The notes: a model not told the origin generated them from the sequence alone. A DNA stretch of 64,000 bases from Lachnospiraceae bacterium (GCA_015057585.1 SVEF01000009.1:1-64000); one strand, 5' to 3'. Shown: positions 43,709-56,284, counted from the stretch's first letter. Made by a program: numbers and translations.

Positions 43709-45856
43709 TTACTTTAATAATTTTCCTGTATGCTCATCTACCTTATAGGTATCCCCGTCTGCGAGCGGAGCACCAAAATATTCTTCACTTCTCCAGGTAT
43801 AATACTGCTTTGCCTTTTCCGTATCCATATTAAAGAATCTCCAGTCTCCCTGGGAAGAATCTGTCTTCTGATAGAACCAGTATACTTCAACAAAATAAAA
43901 TTCATCATCCAACAGAACCAGATTGATTCTATGGTTCGCCTTAAATCCTTTATCTTTTACGCCACCGGCCTGGCCCATGCAGTCTACAAAGGTACACGGA
44001 ACACCTGCCATATTACACAAGGTATAAAATGTTGCACTCCATCCGGAACAATCTGCGTAATAACCGTTCAACAATCCATACGCCGTCTTAACACCGTAAT
44101 ACCATTTGTTTATATCACTCAGATCATTCTCCTTCAATCCGGCATTATAATTATCCATCATCCACTGGTAGATTGCATGTTCTTTTTCAAATACGGTCAT
44201 GCCGTCTTTCATAATCTCATCCAGTACAGCCGTTCCTCTTTCCAGCACAGCATATGCATATGGGAATTTGTTTCTATCAATCTCATAACCGTTTCTGTAT
44301 GCAATAATCGCACGCATGTCATCTGTTATCTCGATATAAAATGCAAATGTCGCCCCTTCCTCATAGTGGGAAAACAACACATTCCGTTTCATTGCACGCC
44401 AATGCTCATGTGTATTATCCGTAGTATAATACATGCTAAACAACATAGCATCTTGTGCAAGATAATCCAGAAGGCCCCTGCTGTAAATCGGAGAGTTCGT
44501 CATAATATGGCGGTAATAATCCCGGTTGCTTACCTTAAGTAAGTCATAGGTAATTTCCTCATATTTTGCATCTGCTGCTGCCAACTCTGTTCTGCTCGGA
44601 CTGGTATCGCTTAATATCTGCAGTTCATCATCATAAATATGTACCGCTTCATTAAGGGAAAAGTATCTGCGATAATCTTCTGCATCCGTAATGGTGTCCG
44701 GATTCAAGGTAAAGAAGAACGGTTCTTCCAAATTCAATTCCACAAACCGGTACACAGCTTCTTCAAGGCCCTTTGTATAGTCTAAAACCGGATAATGAAT
44801 ATTGAGTTTTATATACTCACTCTGTACTTCTTCCGACTTTGCGTTTATTGCATCCACTCGTATGAACTTCACTGCGGTATTTCCTAAGTCCCAACGAATG
44901 GTCCATACCAGTTCTTCTCCATCCTCCTCGCATGTTGCCGTATATCTTGTAAAACCATCTTCTGATGTAACGAAGGAATCCGTAAGCGTAGTTTCTGTTA
45001 TCATCAAAGTATTCAGACGAATCTCCTGAAAGAATTCCATATTGGACTTGTATTCCTCGACCGTCGAATAGTTTTTGCCCAACGCTTCCACCTGATACAA
45101 CCGGATATCATTTACATCCTTTGTCGTCCTTATTGTATACGTAACCGTTGTATCGTCCTTATAAACTTCTGCCGTAGTCTTATCTGTAGTAATTCCCCTG
45201 AGGAATGCAGCGGAAGAGACAGGCGTCGGTGTCGCCTGTGGCATTTCTGTCGGTGCAGCAGTCGGTTCATCGGTTTCTCCGTTTCCGCCAAATACGCATT
45301 CAAGCATTTCGAAAGCATTGTATCTGCACACTTCATTCCAACTCTGCTCTGTCAGTTCACCAAAAACACAGGTATCGCTCCATTCATATACCTCGGTTTC
45401 GGTTACCGCTCTGACGCTCACGTTAACTCCCTGCAACAGCAAACGGATCTGTGTTTCCTCTGTTACATAAAAGATTCCGCCGGTTCCGATAGCGCTTCCG
45501 TCATAACTGAAATAAATGTCTATTTCGTAAAATTTAGCACCTTCAATCGCATTCCAGGAAAGCAGACCATTTTCATCAATCACCGGCTCCGGTATCGTCT
45601 TTGGAGCCTCCGTTGGTGTTGGCGTTGGTGTATTCGTCGGCGTTGGTGTATTCGTCGGCGTTGGTGTATTCGCCGGCGTTGGTGTATTCGTCGGTATCGG
45701 GGTGCTAGTTGGCACCGGGGTATTTGTTGGCGTAGATGTATTCGTCGGTGCCACCGTATTCGTCGGTTCCGGTGTCTCCGAATTAGTATTTCCGCAGCCA
45801 ATCATGCTAATAATTAAAAATAAAAAGCCGATTGTCAGTAAACCTATTTTTTTCAT
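43709..45856 (-). CDS. Lipoprotein with transglutaminase-like domain
   Basis: A 715-residue exported lipoprotein: signal with lipobox ISMIGC, a Thr-Pro-Asn repeat linker (about 25-90), a fibronectin-like segment (VIDENGLLSWNAIEGAKFYEIDIYF), a second Thr/Pro linker near 200, then a long C-terminal part with a transglutaminase-like core. The candidate triad is Cys in YYADCSGWS, His in ANHRINLV and, where family members have Asp, Glu in YFVEVYW. Such domains can crosslink or cleave cell-surface peptides or be inactive scaffolds. The gene stands alone between two terminators. Confidence 0.83.
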   Translation of the reverse strand: MKKIGLLTIGFLFLIISMIGCGNTNSETPEPTNTVAPTNTSTPTNTPVPTSTPIPTNTPTPANTPTPTNTPTPTNTPTPTPTEAPKTIPEPVIDENGLLSWNAIEGAKFYEIDIYFSYDGSAIGTGGIFYVTEETQIRLLLQGVNVSVRAVTETEVYEWSDTCVFGELTEQSWNEVCRYNAFEMLECVFGGNGETDEPTAAPTEMPQATPTPVSSAAFLRGITTDKTTAEVYKDDTTVTYTIRTTKDVNDIRLYQVEALGKNYSTVEEYKSNMEFFQEIRLNTLMITETTLTDSFVTSEDGFTRYTATCEEDGEELVWTIRWDLGNTAVKFIRVDAINAKSEEVQSEYIKLNIHYPVLDYTKGLEEAVYRFVELNLEEPFFFTLNPDTITDAEDYRRYFSLNEAVHIYDDELQILSDTSPSRTELAAADAKYEEITYDLLKVSNRDYYRHIMTNSPIYSRGLLDYLAQDAMLFSMYYTTDNTHEHWRAMKRNVLFSHYEEGATFAFYIEITDDMRAIIAYRNGYEIDRNKFPYAYAVLERGTAVLDEIMKDGMTVFEKEHAIYQWMMDNYNAGLKENDLSDINKWYYGVKTAYGLLNGYYADCSGWSATFYTLCNMAGVPCTFVDCMGQAGGVKDKGFKANHRINLVLLDDEFYFVEVYWFYQKTDSSQGDWRFFNMDTEKAKQYYTWRSEEYFGAPLADGDTYKVDEHTGKLLK
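45605..45770. repeat. Short tandem repeats coding the Thr-Pro linker
   Basis: An 18-base unit close to gtattcgtcggcgttggt is repeated several times in frame, giving TNTPTP units. Such tracts vary in copy number between strains. Confidence 0.85.
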
Positions 45857-45971
45857 AATTCCCCTCCTTTTTTCTTATTTACAAATTATATCACGTATTT
45901 CGTCATACACACAAGTATTGCCCGACTATTTTTCATTTTCAAGCGTTTCGTCGGGCAATGAAATCCTGCAG

Positions 45972-46010
45972 ATGCCACAAAAAGGCTGCCACCCTCGGGT
46001 GACAGCCTTT
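45972..46010. terminator. Bidirectional terminator after the PilZ gene
   Basis: AAAGGCTG-C-CACC and GGTG-A-CAGCCTTT form a strong hairpin with a short TCG-containing loop; the minus strand continues with TTTTG. Confidence 0.85.
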
Positions 46011-46031
46011 GTCCTGCTATTCTGATGTTAC

Positions 46032-46388
46032 CTATTCTGCTTCTGCTACCATTGCTTCGTATGTTTCAAAAATCGGATACAAAATCGGTGCCATTCCTAC
46101 GAATTCGCAACCGTAGGTAATGGTTCCGTCTTCCTTTGGCGACTTTCGGATAATACGAACCACACAATACAGCGAATTTTCCGGACTGCCAAGCTCTAAC
46201 TTTGCATTAAAGTAATAGTCAAGCGGAAAATCATTCGTTGTGACAAATCCGATACCAAGCTTTGATACATCCACCACATGAATCGGTGCTGCGGCATCTA
46301 AGTTGTCAATTTCCTGCTGACGGAATAACTTAGAAACAACCAGTTCCAAATCAATCGGTAATCTTTTACTTCTTCTTTTTTCCTGCAT
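46032..46388 (-). CDS. PilZ domain protein
   Basis: A 118-residue single PilZ domain. The c-di-GMP-binding signatures are visible: the N-terminal RRSKR (RxxxR) and DVSKLGIG (D-x-S-x-x-G) at about residues 40-47. It should act as a small c-di-GMP receptor. Together with the c-di-GMP riboswitch at 3.6 kb it shows that this organism uses the messenger; no diguanylate cyclase is in the window. It lies 34 bases downstream of guaB. Confidence 0.9.
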   Translation of the reverse strand: MQEKRRSKRLPIDLELVVSKLFRQQEIDNLDAAAPIHVVDVSKLGIGFVTTNDFPLDYYFNAKLELGSPENSLYCVVRIIRKSPKEDGTITYGCEFVGMAPILYPIFETYEAMVAEAE

Positions 46389-46422
46389 TTTTATAAACCC
46401 CCATTTACGTAATCGTTTCCGA

Positions 46423-47880
<1,458 letters not shown>

Positions 47881-47989
47881 TTACTCCTCTCTTTCGCTGT
47901 GAATGATTGTAAAGTTAAAATTTTTAAAAGTATACTTTCTTTTTCTTTAAAAGTCAAGGAATTGTAACTTCTGAATCCTATTAGTCAGA

Positions 47990-48493
47990 CTAATATTCCA
48001 CAATCTTTCTCGGAGCCTTCTGTTTCATGGCAGCAATCATCTTTTCACTCGGTTCAAAGAAAATCATCTGATTCTGTTCGCTTCCGGTAATTACCATACC
48101 GTATACGTTCTTTCCCTCTTCCAGACTGGTAAAATCCTTTACCTCTACGCCATTATGACGGTAGCCGTCAAGTGCATGGGAATTTTTCGGTGCTGCTACT
48201 ACCAGATGTTCAAAATCCACACGGAGTATTGTCTTACGCTTTGAACCGCCGCTGATACGGTCAAAATCAAGCTGTCCGTCACAGAACACATACTCCCATT
48301 CTACATTCAGCCTCGGAACCAAATAATAAGCAAGTCCCACGAGTACAAGTGCCAAAAACACAAAAAGCATCTTACCAAAAAACAAACCGACAATAAAACA
48401 GAAAATCATACCACCGTATGTAACGAGTTTCAGCAATGTTTCCTTCGCGGTCGCTTTCTTTTTAACTATTGTTTCTGCATATAAGCCGTCCAT
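47990..48493 (-). CDS. Small membrane protein, DUF6106-like
   Basis: A 167-residue protein with two adjacent hydrophobic segments (about 25-60; GGMIFCFIVGLFFGKMLFVFLALVLVGLAYYLV) and a soluble beta-rich C-terminal part (WEYVFCDGQLDFDRISGG, RHNGVEVKDFTS). It resembles proteins annotated as DUF6106 in Lachnospiraceae, but I am not certain of the family. Function unknown. It lies upstream of guaB with its own AGGAG-containing start. Confidence 0.75.
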   Translation of the reverse strand: MDGLYAETIVKKKATAKETLLKLVTYGGMIFCFIVGLFFGKMLFVFLALVLVGLAYYLVPRLNVEWEYVFCDGQLDFDRISGGSKRKTILRVDFEHLVVAAPKNSHALDGYRHNGVEVKDFTSLEEGKNVYGMVITGSEQNQMIFFEPSEKMIAAMKQKAPRKIVEY

Positions 48494-48640
48494 TTATAGC
48501 TTCTCCTTTCAAATATGTACCTAATAGATACAGTATATAGGAAAACTTTGCATTTTTCAATCGGGAGATCATGAAATCTTTATGAAAAATGAAGAGAAAT
48601 CTTACTATATCAACATATTGCAATAGAATATATGGAGCGA

Positions 48641-48677
48641 TTGGGTATATACAGAAAAAAAGGCTCTCTATACCCAA
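48641..48677. repeat. Hairpin element 1 of a related trio
   Basis: TTGGGTATA and TATACCCAA form a perfect 9-bp stem around a 19-base A-rich loop. It shares the TTGGGT.T outer stem and A-rich loop with the elements at 48721 and 48793. Confidence 0.7.
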
Positions 48678-48720
48678 AATAACATGCTTAAAACACGAAA
48701 ATCTCATATTTATTGCAATA

Positions 48721-48759
48721 TTTGGGTCTGTACAAAAAAATAAGTTTGTCAGACCCAAA
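48721..48759. repeat. Hairpin element 2 of a related trio
   Basis: TTTGGGTCTG and CAGACCCAAA form a perfect 10-bp stem around 19 bases; an inner ACAAA/TTTGT pairing extends it across a one-base bulge. The start lies 80 bases from element 1. Confidence 0.75.
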
Positions 48760-48792
48760 AACAACGAAAAAGTCAGGAAGAATCAAAAATAG

Positions 48793-48829
48793 TTGGGTCT
48801 GACGAAAAGATTATTTTGCATAGACCCAT
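48793..48829. repeat. Hairpin element 3 of a related trio
   Basis: TGGGTCT and AGACCCA pair around a 21-base A/T-rich loop. The start lies 72 bases from element 2. Confidence 0.65.
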
Positions 48830-49130
48830 TCGCCCCGATAATACTCCAAAAGACATCGAACATAGGCCATGATACTATTCGCAAAACCAGCCGACTTCAT
48901 CGTCTGCCGCTGCTCAGGACTCCGACAATGTCTCTTCTCCTCCATACAGGAATAAAAGTCCGGGAGCCGACTACCGCCTTTTCTAAAACCGCGTCCTACG
49001 GACGCTTTCCGTCCATGTTTTCTGTGCCGAGTTTTCGGTCCCAGACTTTTGTTTATGACTGAGAGATGAGAAATCCCAGAGGTAGCAAGTCCGTGCAACG
49101 GAATGCGAGTTTTCAGAGGGAACTATGCAA
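48830..49130 (-). other. Gene-poor stretch upstream of the hairpin trio
   Basis: No convincing gene is present. A weak minus-strand frame at 48811-49098 (95 codons, TTG start, no ribosome binding site, many Arg and Cys) runs into the third hairpin and ends there in GEWVYAK. It has a GCGTCC/GGACGC inverted repeat. It may be a remnant or part of a structured RNA or repetitive element together with the hairpins. Confidence 0.4.
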
Positions 49131-49170
49131 ACAAGGTGTGCCTTTGCCCGAAGCATCGACACACCTTGAG
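49131..49170 (-). terminator. Hairpin after groEL
   Basis: CAAGGTGTG and CACACCTTG pair over 9 bp around a 20-base loop, about 30 bases after the groEL stop. The T-run is poor, so its strength as a terminator is uncertain. Confidence 0.55.
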
Positions 49171-49198
49171 GTTTAACGAACAGTAATATTGTCTTTTA

Positions 49199-51120
<1,922 letters not shown>

Positions 51121-51170
51121 ATCGAAATCCTCCTTTATTTTTCTGTCTCATAAATTCTCTTTTTCTTTTG

Positions 51171-51197
51171 TTAGCACTCTAATCTTTCGAGTGCTAA
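51171..51197. promoter_or_regulatory. CIRCE operator (HrcA binding site)
   Basis: TTAGCACTC-N9-GAGTGCTAA, a perfect match to the consensus, lies 50 bases upstream of groES. The heat-shock repressor HrcA binds here. Confidence 0.97.
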
Positions 51198-51254
51198 ATT
51201 ATAATACAGTTATATTACCACCATTTCCCTGTTATGAAAACTAGGCCTTTAGTC

Positions 51255-51992
51255 CTATTTCTTTTCGTCCGGGAAATATTCCAGACTGTTCTGCTTCATC
51301 ATCATGCGTGGGAGGGCATCTTTGGAGTTTTTCCAAGGTTCGTTCACGTACCGGTAATCAAACTTGTCAATAAACCAGGATACATCATCCCTCACTCGTT
51401 CCATTCCTTCCAGATAAGAACGGCTGATATGGGAAATGAATTCCTCTAAGTATTTTCCGGACAACTGCTTCGGTGCCTCTCTAAGTAATAGCGCATAGTG
51501 ATCGGTGCAAAATCCTTTACAGTTATGTACCGTTTCTCTGAAATCGGACTCTCTTTCATATAAGAAGAAAATGGTCGCAATGTAGCGGTCAAATACGTTG
51601 TTGATCTTGTCGCAGACAAAACAACTCTTATGCAATCCGTCCAAATAAGTTAACAACGGATTCTCTGCTGTATCTGCTTTCTTGAACAACGACGGTTTCA
51701 CCGGTTTGTAGCCCTTTGCCAGTTTTTCCACGTCACGGATGGTCTTATCCGCATGTGTCTTTAACATCAGTGCAAGCCCCAGGCGGTTCTGCTTCTCATA
51801 CAGTTCCTTAACATGTTCCTTACAAAATCCCTTTTTGTCGGTCACCATCCGGATGTCATCCTCCATATAACTCGGTCCGAGCGTAAACTCCAGAGCGTCT
51901 GTTTTCAGTTTATGATGCATCGCGCAGACCGGACACTCACAATCCAGCGCAAACGCCTCATTGACAGGAATGGTATATAATTGTTCCTTCAT
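51255..51992 (-). CDS. DUF6062-like cysteine-rich protein
   Basis: A 245-residue cytoplasmic protein with an internal duplication of a metal-site pattern: CECPVC ... GFCKEH in the first half (about residues 19-60) and SCFVC ... GFCTDHY in the second (about 123-165). The Cys/His spacing suggests two zinc sites. It resembles proteins annotated DUF6062; function unknown. It follows DUF2225 on the same strand but a strong hairpin lies between them. Confidence 0.78.
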   Translation of the reverse strand: MKEQLYTIPVNEAFALDCECPVCAMHHKLKTDALEFTLGPSYMEDDIRMVTDKKGFCKEHVKELYEKQNRLGLALMLKTHADKTIRDVEKLAKGYKPVKPSLFKKADTAENPLLTYLDGLHKSCFVCDKINNVFDRYIATIFFLYERESDFRETVHNCKGFCTDHYALLLREAPKQLSGKYLEEFISHISRSYLEGMERVRDDVSWFIDKFDYRYVNEPWKNSKDALPRMMMKQNSLEYFPDEKK

Positions 51993-52008
51993 ATGTAATC
52001 CTTTCCAA

Positions 52009-52036
52009 AAAAGGCGACGTAGTTACGCCGCCTTCC
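52009..52036 (-). terminator. Terminator after the DUF2225 gene
   Basis: The minus strand has AAGGCGGCGTA, two bases, TACGTCGCCTT and then TTTT; one G-T pair in an otherwise perfect 11-bp stem. Confidence 0.85.
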
Positions 52037-52045
52037 TTTGTATGT

Positions 52046-52900
52046 TTATTCTTCTTTGCCCATTTCTTCACGAATCATATCTTTCATTTCTCTGGCCTTT
52101 GCCTTAATTCGCTCATTGACTTCCCTGGAAGTTAATACTCTGGCAATCATACGTAATGCTTCATCATATTTTCCAATCTTTCTTGCCAATTCCGCTACCA
52201 GATAGGTGAGTGTTGTTTCATCCATACCGCACATCGGGAACGGCTCTTTGGAAAACGCCTCGTTAAATCCTTCATATGCATTTGCAATAAACTCTTTTTC
52301 CTGCTCCGCCAATGCTTTCTTTACGGCCTCCAAATCCGGAGTATCACTTGGAAGAGTCTCTGCTTTTCCTCTGAGAAGCCATGCCAGTTTCAGACAGGTA
52401 TAAGCCTTTTCACTTGCCTTTGCGCGCTTCACTACGGCATTTACCAATGCCAGTTTATGCTTTGTAATGGCATCGTCATACGTTAAGATGTCCGGGCTTT
52501 CCTTAATTCCTCTGAAGGATGCCGAAATGTTATCCCTAATCAAACGCGCCTGCGCCGATGTCATAAAGTTAAAGAAACGGTTTAATGCACCATAACCACA
52601 GTTTGGGCATACGATGGCGTCATATTTCAGAGAATCCACATGCTGATAACGTGGACGCAAATCCGTATCCTGTCCCAGTAACTTTACTTTACCGGTACGC
52701 ACAAACTTGGATTTAAATTCCTTATCACACACCGGACACGTAAAGGTCTTGTCATAAATCAGGTCGGCTTCTTTTACTTCAACCGGTTCTGCCGCTTTTT
52801 TCGCTTTTTCTTTTTCCTTTTCCTTATGTTCAAACAGTTCAATTCCGGAAAGGTTACCAAATCCTAAGGACTCCAGTCCTGAAAATAAATTATTCGACAT
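52046..52900 (-). CDS. DUF2225 family protein
   Basis: A 284-residue protein. The zinc-ribbon-like pair TFTCPVCDKEFKSKFVRTGK and DAIVCPNCGYGALNRFF lies at about residues 52-108, followed by helical, TPR-like repeats to the C-terminus. A Lys/Glu-rich stretch (EHKEKEKEKAKKAAEP) joins the N-terminus to the zinc part. Function is not established. Confidence 0.88.
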   Translation of the reverse strand: MSNNLFSGLESLGFGNLSGIELFEHKEKEKEKAKKAAEPVEVKEADLIYDKTFTCPVCDKEFKSKFVRTGKVKLLGQDTDLRPRYQHVDSLKYDAIVCPNCGYGALNRFFNFMTSAQARLIRDNISASFRGIKESPDILTYDDAITKHKLALVNAVVKRAKASEKAYTCLKLAWLLRGKAETLPSDTPDLEAVKKALAEQEKEFIANAYEGFNEAFSKEPFPMCGMDETTLTYLVAELARKIGKYDEALRMIARVLTSREVNERIKAKAREMKDMIREEMGKEE

Positions 52901-52945
52901 GTTCTACCTCCACAAGTTTTACCTCTTAAGTTACTTTTTCTCCGC

Positions 52946-54643
52946 CTACTGTGGCTTATAGGAACTCTTCATGGAGACAATCCGGTTAAATACCAGATGC
53001 TCCGGTGTCGTATCCTTGTAATCCACGCAGAAATAGCCGTTTCTAAGGAACTGGAAGCTGTCATAAGCCTTTGCGTCCTTCAGGCTTGGTTCTACATAGC
53101 AATTGGTAAGAATGGTTCTGGAATTCGGATTTAAATTTACGGTGCCGTCTTCGTTGTAAACACCCTTTTCCTCGTCCACCAGATTCTCATATAAACGCAC
53201 CTCACACTGCACAGCGGTCTTTGCTGCTACCCAGTGGATGGTACCCTTTACCTTTCTGCCTTCAAAGCCGGAACCGCTCTTGGTCTCAGGGTCATACGTA
53301 CAATGTACCACGGTCACGTTTCCGTTTTCGTCTGTCTCATATCCGGTACAGGTTACAAAGTAAGCGTTCATCAGACGCACTTCATTGCCCGGGAAGAGAC
53401 GGAAATATTTCTTTGGAGGATCAATCATGAAATCGTCTCTGTCGATGTAGAGTTCTCTGCCAAACGGAAGCTTTCTTGTGCCGAGCTCCTCGTTTTCCAG
53501 ATTGTTTGGTGCATCGAGATATTCGATTTCATCCTCCGGATAGTTGTCAATCACTAACTTCACCGGATCGAGTACCGCCATAACGCGGTTCCTCTTTAAC
53601 TTTAAATCCTCACGGATGCAATACTCAAGCATTGCATAATCTACAGAACTGTTAGCTTTCGATACACCGCAAAGTTCCATGAAGAGTTTCAGGGATTCCG
53701 GTGTAAAGCCACGTCTTCTTAAGGCAGCGATGGAAACGAGTCTCGGATCATCCCAACCGTCTACCGTACCGTCCTCTACCAGACGCTTAATGTATCTCTT
53801 ACCTGTAATTACATTGGTCAGGTACATCTTTGCAAATTCAATCTGCTGTGGCGGATGCGGATACTCAAGCTCCGTTACCACCCAGTCATAAAGTGGTCTG
53901 TGGTCTTCAAATTCCAACGTACAGATGGAATGGGTAACCCCCTCAATCGCGTCCTCAATCGGATGAGCGAAATCGTACATCGGATAAATACACCACTTAT
54001 CTCCTGTGTTATGGTGTGTCATACGTGCCACACGGTAAATTACCGGGTCTCTCATATTGATATTAGGTGAAGCCATGTCAATCTTTGCACGGAGCACCTT
54101 CGTTCCGTCTTCAAATTCACCATTCTTCATTGCTTCAAAGAGGGCTAAATTCTCTTCGACGCTACGGTCACGGTACGGGCTGTTTTTGCCCGGGTGCTCA
54201 AAGTCACCGCGGTACTCTCTGATTTCCTCTGCTGTCAAATCACAAACGAAAGCCTTGCCCTTTTTAATCAGCTTAATCGCTGCCTCATACATCTGGTCAA
54301 AATAATCGGACGCAAAGAACAGACGGTCCTCAAAATCACCGCCGACCCACTTAACATCCGCCATAATAGACTCAACGAATTCCGTCTTTTCTTTGGTAGG
54401 ATTTGTGTCGTCAAAACGAAGATTGAACTTTCCGCCGTACTTTTTTGCCAGACCATAATTCAGTAAAATGGACTTTGCGTGACCGATATGGAGATATCCG
54501 TTCGGCTCCGGAGGGAAACGGGTTACAATACTGGTGTGCTTCCCTTCTGCCAAGTCCTTTTCGATAATCATTTCAATAAAGTTTTTGGAAACCACTTCTT
54601 TCGTTTCCACATCTTTTTCTAACTCTTTTACTTCTTCAGCCAT
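52946..54643 (-). CDS. glnS: Glutaminyl-tRNA synthetase
   Basis: A class I synthetase of about 565 residues; the start is ambiguous between ATG at 54655 and 54643. The HIGH motif is [15 protein letters not shown] near residue 45. The segment before GWDDPRL, where others have VMSKRK, reads VITGKRYIK, so the KMSKS-type loop is unusual. A two-barrel anticodon domain follows (from [12 protein letters not shown]). Direct charging of tRNA-Gln by GlnRS in a Clostridium-like genome is typical of some lineages only and may reflect old transfer (inference). Confidence 0.95.
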   Translation of the reverse strand: MAEEVKELEKDVETKEVVSKNFIEMIIEKDLAEGKHTSIVTRFPPEPNGYLHIGHAKSILLNYGLAKKYGGKFNLRFDDTNPTKEKTEFVESIMADVKWVGGDFEDRLFFASDYFDQMYEAAIKLIKKGKAFVCDLTAEEIREYRGDFEHPGKNSPYRDRSVEENLALFEAMKNGEFEDGTKVLRAKIDMASPNINMRDPVIYRVARMTHHNTGDKWCIYPMYDFAHPIEDAIEGVTHSICTLEFEDHRPLYDWVVTELEYPHPPQQIEFAKMYLTNVITGKRYIKRLVEDGTVDGWDDPRLVSIAALRRRGFTPESLKLFMELCGVSKANSSVDYAMLEYCIREDLKLKRNRVMAVLDPVKLVIDNYPEDEIEYLDAPNNLENEELGTRKLPFGRELYIDRDDFMIDPPKKYFRLFPGNEVRLMNAYFVTCTGYETDENGNVTVVHCTYDPETKSGSGFEGRKVKGTIHWVAAKTAVQCEVRLYENLVDEEKGVYNEDGTVNLNPNSRTILTNCYVEPSLKDAKAYDSFQFLRNGYFCVDYKDTTPEHLVFNRIVSMKSSYKPQ

Positions 54644-54793
54644 GTCTCTACCCATGCCTTTCCATACATTCTTCTCTTCCCGGTCTGCAAAGAGCAGACT
54701 TTCATACCTTTAATCTTAACACAAGTTTCCAGAAAATAAAAGGTATAAATTGATTTTAGCAATCCATTCTTTCAAAAACACTCCAAAGCCTAA

Positions 54794-54826
54794 GATAGGA
54801 CCCGGCATTAAGCCAAGTCCTATCAT
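54794..54826 (-). terminator. Hairpin after the Rpn remnant
   Basis: GATAGGAC and GTCCTATC pair over 7-8 bp around a loop of 15 bases, 6 bases after the stop; the U-tract is weak. Confidence 0.5.
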
Positions 54827-54831
54827 TTCTC

Positions 54832-55603
54832 TTATTCATTTTTTAATTTTTCTCTCGCAGCATCATAATACGGGCGCACTTCTTCTGCCGTCATTTCAAC
54901 CTCGGATGCAATCTGTTCTATAGATTTCCCGGAATGAATTTTCTTTTCAATCAGGCGAAATAACATTGTCTCTCCTCCTTCTGAAAATCCTTCTGAAAAT
55001 CCTTCCGAAAATCCTTCCTCTTTCAAATTTTTCCTCAAAACCTCTTCGTTCACTTCAGCCAGATACACTTGTAATACCTCCGCCCTATGAGCAGTAAGAA
55101 ATTCTGCCAACATCCCATCTGCAATGCATTCTGTTACAGACTTATTTACTGCATCCTCTAAAGTCATTGTTTTTTGGTAAATTTGTATCTTGCTGACTAA
55201 CGCTGTGTAGTCCTGTAGCGGCTTACACTTTTTCAAAAACTCATGATTCCCTGCATGGTTTAGGTTAACCACCTTTGCTGTCCATTCAAACGCCCCTTTT
55301 TCCATTGGCTTTTGAAATGCATCCGATAACAAAAGTTCTTCAACCGCAGGACGCTCTTCCGTTCCATTGTAAAACACAATATAACTTGGCGTAGGAATTT
55401 TCACAAGTTTCTTCACATGAAGCGTCAAATTGTTCTTCGATAAGTACAAATTCATACTGTCAGCAATTACAAAAGAAAGATCATTTTTCATACGAAGAAT
55501 CATTTAATGCATTATAAAGAGCTAATGTATTCGCCTTATTCTTCTCATCCGCAAAAATCAGACGAAACAGGCGGTCTTTATACTCTCGGTTAATTTTTGT
55601 CAC
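54832..55603 (-). pseudogene. Rpn-family (PD-(D/E)XK) nuclease remnant
   Basis: Two fragments of one ancestral gene. The first, 55481-55603, starts at GTG with AAGGAGG upstream and reads VTKINREYKDRLFRLIFADEK... to SSYEK and a stop: the typical N-terminus of Rpn or transposase-like proteins. The second, 54832-55503, is in another frame and resumes at MKNDLSFVIADSMN, skipping the segment between (about 20 codons) that contains part of the active site. A second gap exists between MNLYL and VKKLVKIPTPSYIVFYNGTEERP. The C-terminus carries the family's GFSEGFSEGFSEG repeat (12-base units). The nuclease is almost certainly dead. Confidence 0.75.
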
Positions 55604-55928
55604 TCAAGGTCCTCCTTAGAATGTAAAACGGGCCCTGCAGTGCCAAACAAAAATTATCTTTCTGACATAAGTATACCTTTGATAGGCTTCTTTGGCAAGA
55701 AAATATTCAATAAAAGCACAGCAGGGAATATTAGTTGAAACACTCGAAATCCGGATTTCCAAAACGTTTTGTGTCTACGATTATAATGCGTTGGAAAGTT
55801 AAAATCAACCCTTGGAAACGTAGAAAATTTAGGATTGTTTTTGTGAAAAATCACCAAAAGAATCGTAATACTTTAGATAGATTACAAACGAGACAACTTT
55901 GACATGTCATATATTTAAAATCACTCAC

Positions 55929-55995
55929 TTTATATAAAATATATATTATATCATATATTTTTTCTTCCGGGGAGGTATAAGAAGTTACACCCCCT
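55929..55995. repeat. 67-bp intercassette repeat, copy A
   Basis: It matches 58221-58288 with about 85-90 percent identity, including tattatatcatatat and ggggaggtataagaagtta followed by cacccc. The end forms a hairpin GGGGAGGTATAA/TTA(T/C)ACCCCC. It lies beyond the cassette scar. Confidence 0.8.
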
Positions 55996-56186
55996 GCCAT
56001 TTAAAAGCTTACAACCATCTCTGAAATGCGGGGTATGGTCTGAAAATTCCAAAGTTCCTATATTTTATACAGACTTAGGTGGTTCCAGCTGTTTTCAATT
56101 TTACTTTGGTTGTCTCACATAGTTTAATATCACCAGCACTCACTTTTCTCACTCGCATAAAAACGCACCTCTTTCGCAACAAAAGT

Positions 56187-56273
56187 AAGTCAGCGTTCCA
56201 AACGCGTCATATGTATAGGTTTCTGTCAAAGTGCCATTGTTATCGGTTAAGCTAATAACGTCTCCATGGGAAT
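56187..56273 (-). repeat. Scar of a further Rhs cassette
   Basis: About 87 bases homologous to the start of the Rhs core copies: on the minus strand from AATTCCCATGG through DAFGTLTY coding bases, after which homology stops abruptly. Core, toxin and immunity parts are gone. It shows that another cassette once followed. Confidence 0.8.
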
Positions 56274-56284
56274 TCGTTAGGAAT

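Noticed and set aside
43730..44542. 270-codon plus-strand frame
   Set aside because: Antisense to the lipoprotein gene; no start signal and no recognisable domain.
45605..45770. CRISPR-like array
   Set aside because: The short repeats are contiguous without spacers and encode a Thr-Pro linker.
45580..45801. Arg-rich repetitive frame on the minus strand
   Set aside because: It is another frame of the Thr-Pro linker of the transglutaminase-like lipoprotein.
48462..48764. 100-codon minus-strand frame
   Set aside because: It overlaps the start of the membrane protein gene and runs through two hairpins; composition is that of non-coding A/T-rich DNA.
48641..48829. CRISPR array
   Set aside because: Only three imperfect copies, the repeats are hairpins with variable loops and the intervals differ; no cas genes nearby.
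53030..53075. Second c-di-GMP riboswitch (tttgcgtcc match)
   Set aside because: The match lies inside the glnS coding region and lacks the other conserved segments.
55654..55857. 67-codon minus-strand frame
   Set aside because: No ribosome binding site, no domain, A/T-rich intergenic composition.
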